Below, piece by piece: positions 32,697-40,156 of a DNA stretch of 57,536 nucleotides. A model generated the notes under the pieces. That model was not told the origin of the DNA, made no database searches, and was given only the letters and a program-made list of their open reading frames with translations. Within the stretch, counting starts at the first letter, position 1. Every line of letters begins with the position of its first letter. Both the position numbers and the translations under genes were made by a program. This DNA comes from an uncultured Faecalibacterium sp. (GTDB lineage: Bacteria; Bacillota; Clostridia; Oscillospirales; Ruminococcaceae): NCBI GenBank assembly GCA_934525845.1, contig CAKSZS010000011.1, forward strand, positions 1 to 57,536, written 5' to 3'.

Positions 32697-32931
32697 GGTC
32701 GGTGTATTGAGAGTTTCTCTGAGGACCGTCCGCTGGGGTGGGACCCTGTTGCCCGTAGGGCAATAGGGCGGGCGATGGAATGGCCTGCAACAGCGACGAC
32801 CGCCGCCAGTGGCGGAAACAGGAAGAAGCTGTTGGGGCAGCGGCCAGCAAGACGAAAGTGACAGCGAAGCGGATGCTGGGTGCCGCAACCCGTCTTTCGT
32901 GTCCGAAGAGAAAGCTCCCAATATACCGACC
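32697..32931. repeat. Palindromic repeat family A, copy 3
   Basis: Full-length copy. The inner ends are TTTCTCTGAGGAC (32714-32726) and GTCCGAAGAGAAA (32901-32913). The 17-bp outer arms (32697-32713 and 32915-32931) pair at 15 of 17 positions and are unlike those of copies 1 and 2. It occupies most of the gap between the GNAT gene start and the tmk stop. Confidence 0.88.
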
Positions 32932-32943
32932 ATCGCTAACCGG

Positions 32944-33618
32944 TTATTTTTTCAAATTTTCCAGCACGATTCCCTGCACCTCATTCTGAATTTCATCGAT
33001 GGTACGCATGGTGCCGTCTTTCGTGCAGTGCACGGTGTGCCAGCCCAGGTGGGCGGCGCAGTACTCGGCGGCGCGGCGGCTGCGGGCCAGATACTCGGTA
33101 TCCTTTTCGTGCACGTCCTTTTTGCTCTCGTCGCCGTGGTAGCGCTCGGTCATGAGCTTCTGGCTCACCGCCGGGTCCACCTGCAGGTAGATCACTGCAT
33201 CCGGGGCGGGCAGGCCCAGCAGATGGAATTCATAATCGAAAAGCCAGTGCAGGAAGCTGTCCCATTGCTCCGGCGGCAGCTTGGAGCACTGATGCACCGC
33301 GTTGGAGGTGGTGTACCGGTCCGCGATGACGATGCCGCCGTTCTCGTAGAAGCTGCCCCAATCCGTTTTGTAGCTGGCGTAGCGGTCCACCGCGTAGAAG
33401 CTGGACGCCGCATAGGCGTTCACATCGTCCGGCTTGCCGCCGAACTGCCCGGCCAGATACATTTTGACCAGGGCGCTGGAATCGCTGGCGTAATCCGGGA
33501 AGGTCACTTCCCGCACCGCAAGCCCCTGTTCGGTCAGGTGCTTGGCCAGCAGTTTGGCCTGGGTGGCCTTGCCGCTGCCGTCCAGCCCCTCAATGACGAT
33601 CAGCCTGCCCCGGCTCAT
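32944..33618 (-). CDS. tmk: Thymidylate kinase
   Basis: Phosphorylates dTMP to dTDP. The 224-residue protein opens with LIVIEGLDGSGKATQ (P-loop 11-19) and has VIADRYTTSNAVHQ, the DRY-type substrate segment, and a LID region rich in charged residues (ERYHGDESKKDVHEK). The ATG at 33616-33618 overlaps the thyX stop as ATGA, which excludes the much longer in-frame upstream extension through thyX. With thyX it forms a dTMP-to-dTDP pair. Confidence 0.95.
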   Translation of the reverse strand: MSRGRLIVIEGLDGSGKATQAKLLAKHLTEQGLAVREVTFPDYASDSSALVKMYLAGQFGGKPDDVNAYAASSFYAVDRYASYKTDWGSFYENGGIVIADRYTTSNAVHQCSKLPPEQWDSFLHWLFDYEFHLLGLPAPDAVIYLQVDPAVSQKLMTERYHGDESKKDVHEKDTEYLARSRRAAEYCAAHLGWHTVHCTKDGTMRTIDEIQNEVQGIVLENLKK

Positions 33619-34394
33619 ACGCCCGCCTCCTCTTTGTACGCGGCATACTTTGCACGCACTTCCGCGGTTTTTCCGCAGCACATCTTGCCCTCCGGGCAGG
33701 GGCCGCTGACGCAGGCCGGGCCGGACTTGGCAAAAATGTGGGGTGCCACCGGGTACACCAGCCGGAACATCTCCTCGGCCAGCTGGCGAATCTCCCACTG
33801 GGCGCGGCTGCAGCAGCGCAGGTGGAAGAAGTTCTGCAGGCTGCGGGCGTTCATGGTAACTACCATTTTCGTCTCGCAGGCGTTGGGCAGCACAAAGCGG
33901 GCGTCCTCGTTGGCCTGCTTGCCGGCTTTGGCGCGGGCCTGCTTTTCCGGCATTCCCTCGGCCATCAGGCGGGCGGTGTGGCCCTCTTCCAGCTTGTGGG
34001 CCAGATCCAGATAGCGCCTGGCGTCCTCTTCCATGCTGGCCAGGAACGCGGCCTTTGCCTCCGGGATGGCTTCGATCTCCGGCGGCACCACATAGCGGAA
34101 ATCGTCCAGCCGGACGTAGCGCTGGCTCTGGACGCTGAAGGATGCGATGCGGTGGCGGGTGATCTGGGCCAGCAGCGTGCGGCTGACCCCCTCGATGCCA
34201 AAGGTGAAGCTGGCGTGCTCGATGGGGCTGGCGTGGCCCAGGTCGCTGAGCATGGTCAGGAATTTCGCCGTTTTTTCCTCGGTCAGGCCGTCCAGCAGAT
34301 CTTCGATGTGGGCGTCGGAATAGCACAGCTTTGCCGCCGCCGCCACGACCTTTTCCGGCTCCGGGGTATGGGCGATCAAACGAACCGTCATCAT
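33615..34394 (-). CDS. thyX: FAD-dependent thymidylate synthase
   Basis: Makes dTMP from dUMP with methylene-tetrahydrofolate and FAD/NADPH. The 259-residue product contains the ThyX motif RHRIASFSVQSQRY (80-93; RHR-x7-S). Three ATGs are close together: 34403 overlaps the pcrA stop (ATGA) but is only one base from GGAGG, whereas 34394 is ten bases from it and is preferred. Re-initiation at 34403 remains possible. Operon order is pcrA-thyX-tmk. Confidence 0.95.
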   Translation of the reverse strand: MMTVRLIAHTPEPEKVVAAAAKLCYSDAHIEDLLDGLTEEKTAKFLTMLSDLGHASPIEHASFTFGIEGVSRTLLAQITRHRIASFSVQSQRYVRLDDFRYVVPPEIEAIPEAKAAFLASMEEDARRYLDLAHKLEEGHTARLMAEGMPEKQARAKAGKQANEDARFVLPNACETKMVVTMNARSLQNFFHLRCCSRAQWEIRQLAEEMFRLVYPVAPHIFAKSGPACVSGPCPEGKMCCGKTAEVRAKYAAYKEEAGV

Positions 34395-34399
34395 AGTTT

Positions 34400-37045
34400 T
34401 CATTCCTCCGTAAGTTTGGTCAGCGGGGCGTAGTTCGCCATGGTCTTTTTGATGCCGACCTTTTCAAAATCGATCTCCACGATCTGGTCACCGGCGGCGG
34501 GCTTGACCCGGAGCACCTTGCCCCGGCCGAAGACCTTGTGCTCCACGATGTCGCCCGGCTCGTAGTGTTTGGGGCCGTTGGAGACGGGCCGCGGCGCAGA
34601 CGCCGGGGTGAACCCTGCCGCGGCAGCCGGTCTGGAAGCCGCACCGGAATAGCCGGCGCCGAAGCTGCCTGCCCCGGACGGACGGCCATAGCCGGCACCG
34701 AACCCGGACGAAGACGCGCCCCGCCCGGCGTAGTCCGCCCCGAAGCCTTTGCGCTCCCCGGCGTTGTACTCCCGGTTCAGGTAGCCGCTGGAACGGGAGC
34801 CGTAACCGGCCCCATAGCCGCCGGCACTGCGCCCCCAGCCGGAGGGGCCGGAATAACCGGACGCGCCGCCGGGCACGGTGTCGCTGTAGCTGCTGCCCCA
34901 GCCGCCCAGACGGGAACGCTGTTCCAGCGCCGGGCTGCGGGTCTCCTCGATGTACTCCGGCTCGATCTCCCGCAAAAAGCGGCTCGGCTCGTTGCGCTGG
35001 GTGCGGCCATACAGCATTCGGGTGACGCTGTTGGAGATGTACAATTCCTTTTTGGCGCGGGTGATGCCCACATAGGCCAGGCGGCGTTCCTCTTCCAGAT
35101 CGGCTTCGGAGTACTTGCTCATCTCGCTGGGGAATACCCCCTCTTCCATGCCGATGAGGAACACATAGGGGAACTCCAGCCCCTTGGCGGAGTGGATGGT
35201 CATCAGCACCACCTGGTCGGCGCTCTCGTTGTAGCTGTCGATGTCGCTGATGAGGGCGATGTCTTCCAGATAGCCCTCCAGCGTAGCGTCCTCGCCGTGC
35301 TGGTCGCAGTAGTTTTTCACGTTGTTGACCAACTGGCCCAGGTTCTGCAGGCGGTCGGCGGCGTCCTCGTGACCCTTGGCGGCGTCTGCTTCCAGCATGG
35401 CCTTGTAGCCGGTCAGCTCGATGACGTCGGCGGCAAAGGCATCCAGCGTTTTGGTCTCCAACGAATCCTGCAGGCCGCAGTAGATCTGCCAGAACTTCAG
35501 CAGCGGCATGACCGCACGGCTGAGCTTGGCGTACTGGTCGGCGTGGCTGATGATGTCCAGCATACTCACGCCCTCCTGCGCGGCCAGATCCGCAATGACC
35601 TCCACGGTGGTATTGCCGATCTTGCGGGCCGGCTCGTTGATGATGCGGCGCAGGCGCACATCGTCCCGGGGGTTGGCCACGATGGACATATACGAATGGA
35701 TGTCCTTGACCTCTTTGCGGTCGTTGAAGCGCTGGCCGCCCACGATCTTGTGGGGGATGCCGGCGCGGGTGAAGTAGCTTTCCACGGGGGCCGACTGGGC
35801 GTTCATGCGGTAGAGGATGGCGTGGTCGGACAGGTGCCCGCCCTCCTTCAGGTGCTGGCCGATGATGTCCGCGATGTGGCTGGCCTCGTCCTGCTCGTTC
35901 TCGGCGGTGTACACCTGCACCTTGTCGCCGGTGCCGTTGTCCGTCCACAGGGTCTTGCCCTTGCGCTCCGTGTTGTGCTGGATGACGCAGTTGGCGGCGT
36001 CCAGAATGTTGGAGGTGGAACGGTAGTTCTGCTCCAGACGGATGGTTTTGGTGCCGGGGTAGAACTTTTCAAAGTTGAGGATGTTCTCGATGGTGGCCCC
36101 GCGGAAGCGGTAGATGCTCTGGTCATCGTCGCCCACCACGCAGATGTTGCGCTCCGGGCCGGTGAGCAGGCTGACCAGCCGGAACTGCGCCACGCTGGTG
36201 TCCTGATACTCGTCCACCAGCAGATAGCGGTACTTGTTCTGGTAGAACTCCCGCACGTCCGGGTGGTCGGCCAGCAGCTGAACGGTCTGGTAGATCAGGT
36301 CGTCAAAGTCAAAGGCACCGGCCTCTTTCAGCTTTTTTTCGTAGGCGGCGTAGATCTTGGCCGTCAACGCACCCTTGGTGTCCCGGGCGGGGGTGGACAG
36401 CGCCTGCTGCGGGCTGACCAGCTGATCCTTCCAGCGGCTCATCTGGTTGATGGCGCTCTTGATGGGCAGGAACTTGTCATCCACGTTCAGTTCCTTGTAG
36501 ACCGCCTTCATGACCCGCTGGGAGTCGTCCGTGTCGTAGATGGTGAAACTGCGGGGATAGCCGATCTCCTCCGCCCAGCGGCGCAGGATGCGTACGCAGG
36601 CCGAGTGGAAGGTGGAGGCAAACACCTCGTCCCCTTCCTCGCCGCCCAGCATCCGGCGCAGGCGCTCCTTCAGCTCCCCGGCCGCCTTGTTGGTGAAGGT
36701 GATGGCCATCACGTTCCAGCTGCGCACCGCGTTCTGGCGGAGCATCCCGTCCAGCCAGAAGGGCGCGTCCGTGCCGGTCATGATGGCCGTGCGCAGGGCC
36801 TTGAGATCCTCTTCCGTTGCAGGGCGGGGCGTCTGCCTGGACCCGTGGGCCGAACCGAACCGGATGAGGTTGGCAATGCGGTTGACCAGCACGGTGGTCT
36901 TGCCGGAACCGGCACCGGCCAGAATGAGCAGCGGGCCATCGGTGGTAAACACCGCCCTGCGCTGCATCTCGTTCAGCCGGCCGAACTGTTTTTCAATGTA
37001 GGTATCGCGCAGTGCGCAAAATTCTTGTGTCAGATCTGTCGCCAT
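34400..37045 (-). CDS. pcrA: UvrD/PcrA-type ATP-dependent DNA helicase with Gly/Tyr-rich linker
   Basis: A 3'-5' SF1A helicase for repair and replication restart. The 881 residues contain Walker A AGAGSGKTT (43-51), FTNKAAGEL, VDEYQDT, GDDDQSIYRFRGA, LEQNYRSTSNIL, TIHSAKGLEF and GITRAKKEL. Residues 712-823 are a low-complexity linker of repeated Gly-Tyr/Gly-Ser units (for example GGYGAGYGSRSSGY), followed by the C-terminal Tudor-like domain (about 824-881) that in PcrA binds RNA polymerase. The linker is longer and more biased than usual. ATG 37043-37045 has a weak GGAGAAC site; the promoter is at 37079. It heads the pcrA-thyX-tmk operon. Confidence 0.94.
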   Translation of the reverse strand: MATDLTQEFCALRDTYIEKQFGRLNEMQRRAVFTTDGPLLILAGAGSGKTTVLVNRIANLIRFGSAHGSRQTPRPATEEDLKALRTAIMTGTDAPFWLDGMLRQNAVRSWNVMAITFTNKAAGELKERLRRMLGGEEGDEVFASTFHSACVRILRRWAEEIGYPRSFTIYDTDDSQRVMKAVYKELNVDDKFLPIKSAINQMSRWKDQLVSPQQALSTPARDTKGALTAKIYAAYEKKLKEAGAFDFDDLIYQTVQLLADHPDVREFYQNKYRYLLVDEYQDTSVAQFRLVSLLTGPERNICVVGDDDQSIYRFRGATIENILNFEKFYPGTKTIRLEQNYRSTSNILDAANCVIQHNTERKGKTLWTDNGTGDKVQVYTAENEQDEASHIADIIGQHLKEGGHLSDHAILYRMNAQSAPVESYFTRAGIPHKIVGGQRFNDRKEVKDIHSYMSIVANPRDDVRLRRIINEPARKIGNTTVEVIADLAAQEGVSMLDIISHADQYAKLSRAVMPLLKFWQIYCGLQDSLETKTLDAFAADVIELTGYKAMLEADAAKGHEDAADRLQNLGQLVNNVKNYCDQHGEDATLEGYLEDIALISDIDSYNESADQVVLMTIHSAKGLEFPYVFLIGMEEGVFPSEMSKYSEADLEEERRLAYVGITRAKKELYISNSVTRMLYGRTQRNEPSRFLREIEPEYIEETRSPALEQRSRLGGWGSSYSDTVPGGASGYSGPSGWGRSAGGYGAGYGSRSSGYLNREYNAGERKGFGADYAGRGASSSGFGAGYGRPSGAGSFGAGYSGAASRPAAAAGFTPASAPRPVSNGPKHYEPGDIVEHKVFGRGKVLRVKPAAGDQIVEIDFEKVGIKKTMANYAPLTKLTEE

Positions 37046-37078
37046 GGTTCTCCCTGTCTCCTTGTATTGTCAAAGTAC

Positions 37079-37107
37079 AGTATACCACATTTCAAAAAAG
37101 TTGTACA
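37079..37107 (-). promoter_or_regulatory. Promoter of pcrA-thyX-tmk
   Basis: Minus strand TGTACA (37102-37107), 17-bp spacer, TATACT (37079-37084). Confidence 0.6.
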
Positions 37108-37123
37108 TAAAGAATGAACACAC

Positions 37124-37160
37124 AAAAACCGCCCGGCGGCTCCGGAGAACCGTCGGGCGG
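37124..37160 (-). terminator. Terminator of oadG-oadB
   Basis: CCGCCCGGCGG (37129-37139) and CCGTCGGGCGG (37150-37160) with a T5 run on the minus strand. Confidence 0.88.
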
Positions 37161-37183
37161 GAAAACTGCTTTTCAGGAAATGC

Positions 37184-38392
37184 TCAGCCGAAGATGTTGA
37201 TGAGGATACCAGCAGCAACGGCGGAACCGATGACGCCGGCCACGTTGGGGCCCATGGCGTGCATCAGCAGGAAGTTCTGCGGGTTCTCGCTCTGGCCCAC
37301 CTTCTGGGACACGCGGGCTGCCATGGGAACGGCAGACACGCCGGCGGAACCGATCAGCGGGTTGACCTGGCCGCCGGTGACGGCGTACATCACCTTGCCG
37401 CACAGCACACCGGCTGCGGTGCCGAAGGAGAAGGCGATCAGACCCAGCACGATGATGAACAGGGTGCGGGTGTTCAGGAAGGTGTTTGCACTGGTGGTGC
37501 AGCCCACAGACAGGGCCAGGAAGATGGTGATGATGTTCATCAGCTCATTGCCGGCAGTCTTCTGGATGCGATCCACCACGCCGCACTCCTTCATCAGGTT
37601 GCCCAGCATCAGCATACCCACCAGAACGGCGGCATCGGGCACGATGAGGGACACGATGATGGTGACCATGATGGGGAAGATGATCCTCTCGGTCTTGGAC
37701 ACGGTGCGCAGCTGCTTCATCACGACGGTACGCTCTTTCTTGGTGGTCAGGGCCTTCATGATGGGCGGCTGGATGACGGGCACCAGAGCCATGTAGCTGT
37801 AAGCTGCCACAGCGATGGAGCCCAGCAGCTCAGGTGCCAGACGGGAGGTCACGAAAATAGCGGTAGGGCCGTCGGCACCGCCGATGATGGCGATGGCAGC
37901 GGACTGCTTCTGGGTGAAGTCCACCAGGCCGGTAGCGGCCAGCAGACGGGCACCCATGTAAGTACCAAAGATGCCGAACTGTGCGGCAGCGCCCAGCAGC
38001 AGGCTCTTGGGGTTGGAGATCAGCGGAGCAAAGTCGGTCATGGTGCCGATGCCCAGGAAGATCAGCGGCGGGTAGATGCCCAGCTTGACGCCCATGTAGA
38101 GCATATCGGCCAGACCGCCGTTGTTCAGGATCTCCACCCACATGGGGTGCTCGAGGCCGTCGCCCACGAAATACTGCATATGGATGATGCCGCTGCCGGG
38201 CAGGTTGGCCAGGATCATGCCGAATGCCATGGGCAGCAGGATCAGCGGCTCAAACTCCTTGACGATGGCGAGGTACAGCAAAAAGCAGCCCACGCAGATC
38301 ATCACGGCATACAGCCAGCCGCCGGGCTCACCGAACCGTGCAAAGCCGGAACTCTGGAAAATACCCACCAGAGTATCAATAAACTGTGTCAT
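37184..38392 (-). CDS. oadB: Sodium-translocating decarboxylase, beta subunit
   Basis: The 402-residue integral membrane subunit that couples decarboxylation of a carboxybiotin-bound intermediate to Na+ export. It has about 9-11 hydrophobic segments and the conserved motif GGADGPTAIF, with GKLGIYPPLIFLGIG-like (VKLGIYPPLIFLGIG) and NPLIGSAGVSAVP segments characteristic of OadB/MmdB/GcdB. It follows the gamma-subunit gene by 15 bases. No alpha subunit (carboxyltransferase) or clear biotin-carrier gene lies nearby, so oxaloacetate, methylmalonyl-CoA and glutaconyl-CoA are all possible substrates. Confidence 0.93.
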   Translation of the reverse strand: MTQFIDTLVGIFQSSGFARFGEPGGWLYAVMICVGCFLLYLAIVKEFEPLILLPMAFGMILANLPGSGIIHMQYFVGDGLEHPMWVEILNNGGLADMLYMGVKLGIYPPLIFLGIGTMTDFAPLISNPKSLLLGAAAQFGIFGTYMGARLLAATGLVDFTQKQSAAIAIIGGADGPTAIFVTSRLAPELLGSIAVAAYSYMALVPVIQPPIMKALTTKKERTVVMKQLRTVSKTERIIFPIMVTIIVSLIVPDAAVLVGMLMLGNLMKECGVVDRIQKTAGNELMNIITIFLALSVGCTTSANTFLNTRTLFIIVLGLIAFSFGTAAGVLCGKVMYAVTGGQVNPLIGSAGVSAVPMAARVSQKVGQSENPQNFLLMHAMGPNVAGVIGSAVAAGILINIFG

Positions 38393-38407
38393 GCTCTTCC
38401 TCCTGTG

Positions 38408-38770
38408 TTAAAACGGGGCCGTGGTGTCGTTGACACCGGCCTTGCCCCAGCCATTGGTGCCGCGGCGTACCGCCCTGAGGGTGTACTTGCCGTTGCCCAT
38501 TGCATGGATGGCTGCCATGATCGCGGCCACCACATCACCGGGGATGCCCTCTTCCACCTGCGGAGCCGGAGCGGCGGCAGCAGCAGGCTGCACCGGGGCA
38601 GCGGGCTTGGCAGCGGGAGCCTTGGCAGCTTCCTTCGCGGCCTTTTTCTTCGCGTTGAGGGAGTCAAAGACCTTGCCCTCCAGCGTGATAATGGCCATCA
38701 GCAGCACAAGGATCAAGAACACCAGCACGATACCGGTTATGGTAATGACCACATCGGAACCTAAATTCAT
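38408..38770 (-). CDS. oadG: OadG-family sodium pump decarboxylase, gamma subunit
   Basis: A 120-residue protein with one N-terminal membrane helix (about 5-30), a Lys/Ala/Pro-rich linker (about 42-70) and a short C-terminal domain ending in KYTLRAVRRGTNGW. OadG assembles and stabilises the alpha-beta pump complex. ATG 38768-38770 follows AGGAGG. Its promoter is about 60 bases upstream and it precedes oadB. Confidence 0.88.
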   Translation of the reverse strand: MNLGSDVVITITGIVLVFLILVLLMAIITLEGKVFDSLNAKKKAAKEAAKAPAAKPAAPVQPAAAAAPAPQVEEGIPGDVVAAIMAAIHAMGNGKYTLRAVRRGTNGWGKAGVNDTTAPF

Positions 38771-38832
38771 GGTAATCCTCCTGTTCTAAAAATGCGGGCG
38801 GCACAGCGCCGACTGCAAAACAATTTGGGAAT

Positions 38833-38861
38833 ATTATACCTTATTTTCCAAGATTTTGCAA
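38833..38861 (-). promoter_or_regulatory. Promoter of oadG-oadB
   Basis: Minus strand TTGCAA (38856-38861), 17-bp spacer, consensus TATAAT (38833-38838). Confidence 0.85.
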
Positions 38862-38999
38862 GATTATTTGGGAATGTCGCCATGTCCCGCTATCTCGCGA
38901 TGCTTCGACTGATTTTTCACAGGCCGGTATCCAAAATCCATATCGTTCTTTAAATTTCTATATGGAATCTGCACAAATTTTCCCGGCCGGGGGCGGTGC

Positions 39000-40025
39000 T
39001 CAGCGGCGGCCCATGCGGGGCGTTGCATCCATGAAGCCGGTCTCCAGCTTGTCGCCGATGCCAAGGCTCATGGCCGTGCCCAGGGCCACGCAGTTGACGG
39101 GGTCGGGCGAGACGGTCACTTCCACCTTCAGCTCCTGGGCCAGATACTCGGTCAGGCCGTGCAGCTGGGCACCGCCGCCGGTGAGCATGACGCCGTTGCG
39201 GTAGATGTCACCGGCCAGCTCCGGAGGGGTCTTTTCCAGCACCTGATGGGCGGCGGTGCCGATCTGCTCGCTCAGCATCATGACCGGCTCGTACAGGTCG
39301 TCGGTGGAGACGTTGACGCGCACCGGCAGGCCGGTGAGCAGGCTGCGGCCCTTGATCTCCATGGTCTCGTGGAAATCGGTCTTTTGCGGGCAGCAGGCCA
39401 CGTTCTTCTTCAGTTCCTCGGCGGTGCGCTGGCCGATGGCGATGCTGAACTTGTTGCGCACATGCTTGAGGATCTCGTCATCGTAATGGTTGCCGGCCAC
39501 CCGCACGCTGGTGGCCTTGACCTTGCCGCCCAGAGAAAGCACGGCGATGTCGGTGGTGCCGCCGCCGATGTCGATGATCATGCGGCCGTCCGGCTGGGTG
39601 ATGTCGATGCCGGAACCCAGCGCCGCTGCGATCGGCTCGTCGATCAGGTAGACCTGACGGGCGCCGGCGGCCACCACGGCCTCCACCACGGCGTCGCTCT
39701 CGATGCCGGTGATGGCGGCGGGCACACAGACCGCCACCCGGGGCTTGACCATGTGGGAGCTGTACACCTGCTTGACGAAGCGGCAGATCAGCTCCCGGGT
39801 CATGGTGTGGTCGCTGATGACGCCGTCCTTCAGCGGGAAGATGGCGGAAATATAGTTGGGCGTGCGGCCGACCATGGCCAGCGCCTTGTCGCCGGCCTCC
39901 AGCACGGAGTTCTTGCGGGTATCCATGGCCACCACGCTGGGCTGGTTGAGCACAACGCCCTTGCCCTCCTGCGCGATGATGATGGTGGTCGTACCGAGGT
40001 CGATGCCGATGTCGTTCTGAGCCAT
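39000..40025 (-). CDS. mreB: MreB/Mbl-type rod-shape actin homologue
   Basis: A membrane-associated actin-like ATPase that organises lateral cell-wall synthesis. The 341-residue product has the phosphate-1 motif DIGIDLGTTTIII, VCVPAAITGIESDAV, IDEPIAAALGSG and the phosphate-2 motif IDIGGGTTDIAVLSLGG, then GVMLTGGGAQLHG for adenosine binding. mreC and mreD are not adjacent, so it may be the Mbl- or MreBH-type paralogue. ATG 40023-40025 follows AAAGGAACGAG. It lies downstream of recD2. Confidence 0.94.
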   Translation of the reverse strand: MAQNDIGIDLGTTTIIIAQEGKGVVLNQPSVVAMDTRKNSVLEAGDKALAMVGRTPNYISAIFPLKDGVISDHTMTRELICRFVKQVYSSHMVKPRVAVCVPAAITGIESDAVVEAVVAAGARQVYLIDEPIAAALGSGIDITQPDGRMIIDIGGGTTDIAVLSLGGKVKATSVRVAGNHYDDEILKHVRNKFSIAIGQRTAEELKKNVACCPQKTDFHETMEIKGRSLLTGLPVRVNVSTDDLYEPVMMLSEQIGTAAHQVLEKTPPELAGDIYRNGVMLTGGGAQLHGLTEYLAQELKVEVTVSPDPVNCVALGTAMSLGIGDKLETGFMDATPRMGRR

Positions 40026-40156
40026 AAAGTTTCTCGTTCCTTTCTCTCGTTCCTCTATCTATGACAGCAGGCCCCGGGCAGACCGAGGCCAATCGTTACC
40101 AGAATACAGTATAACATAGTTGCGGGGAAATGTATACCAGTTTTGTACACCAACAC

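Noticed and set aside
33618..34326. Large N-terminal extension of thymidylate kinase
   Set aside because: It overlaps thyX in another frame. ATGA overlap and the P-loop position place the start at 33618.
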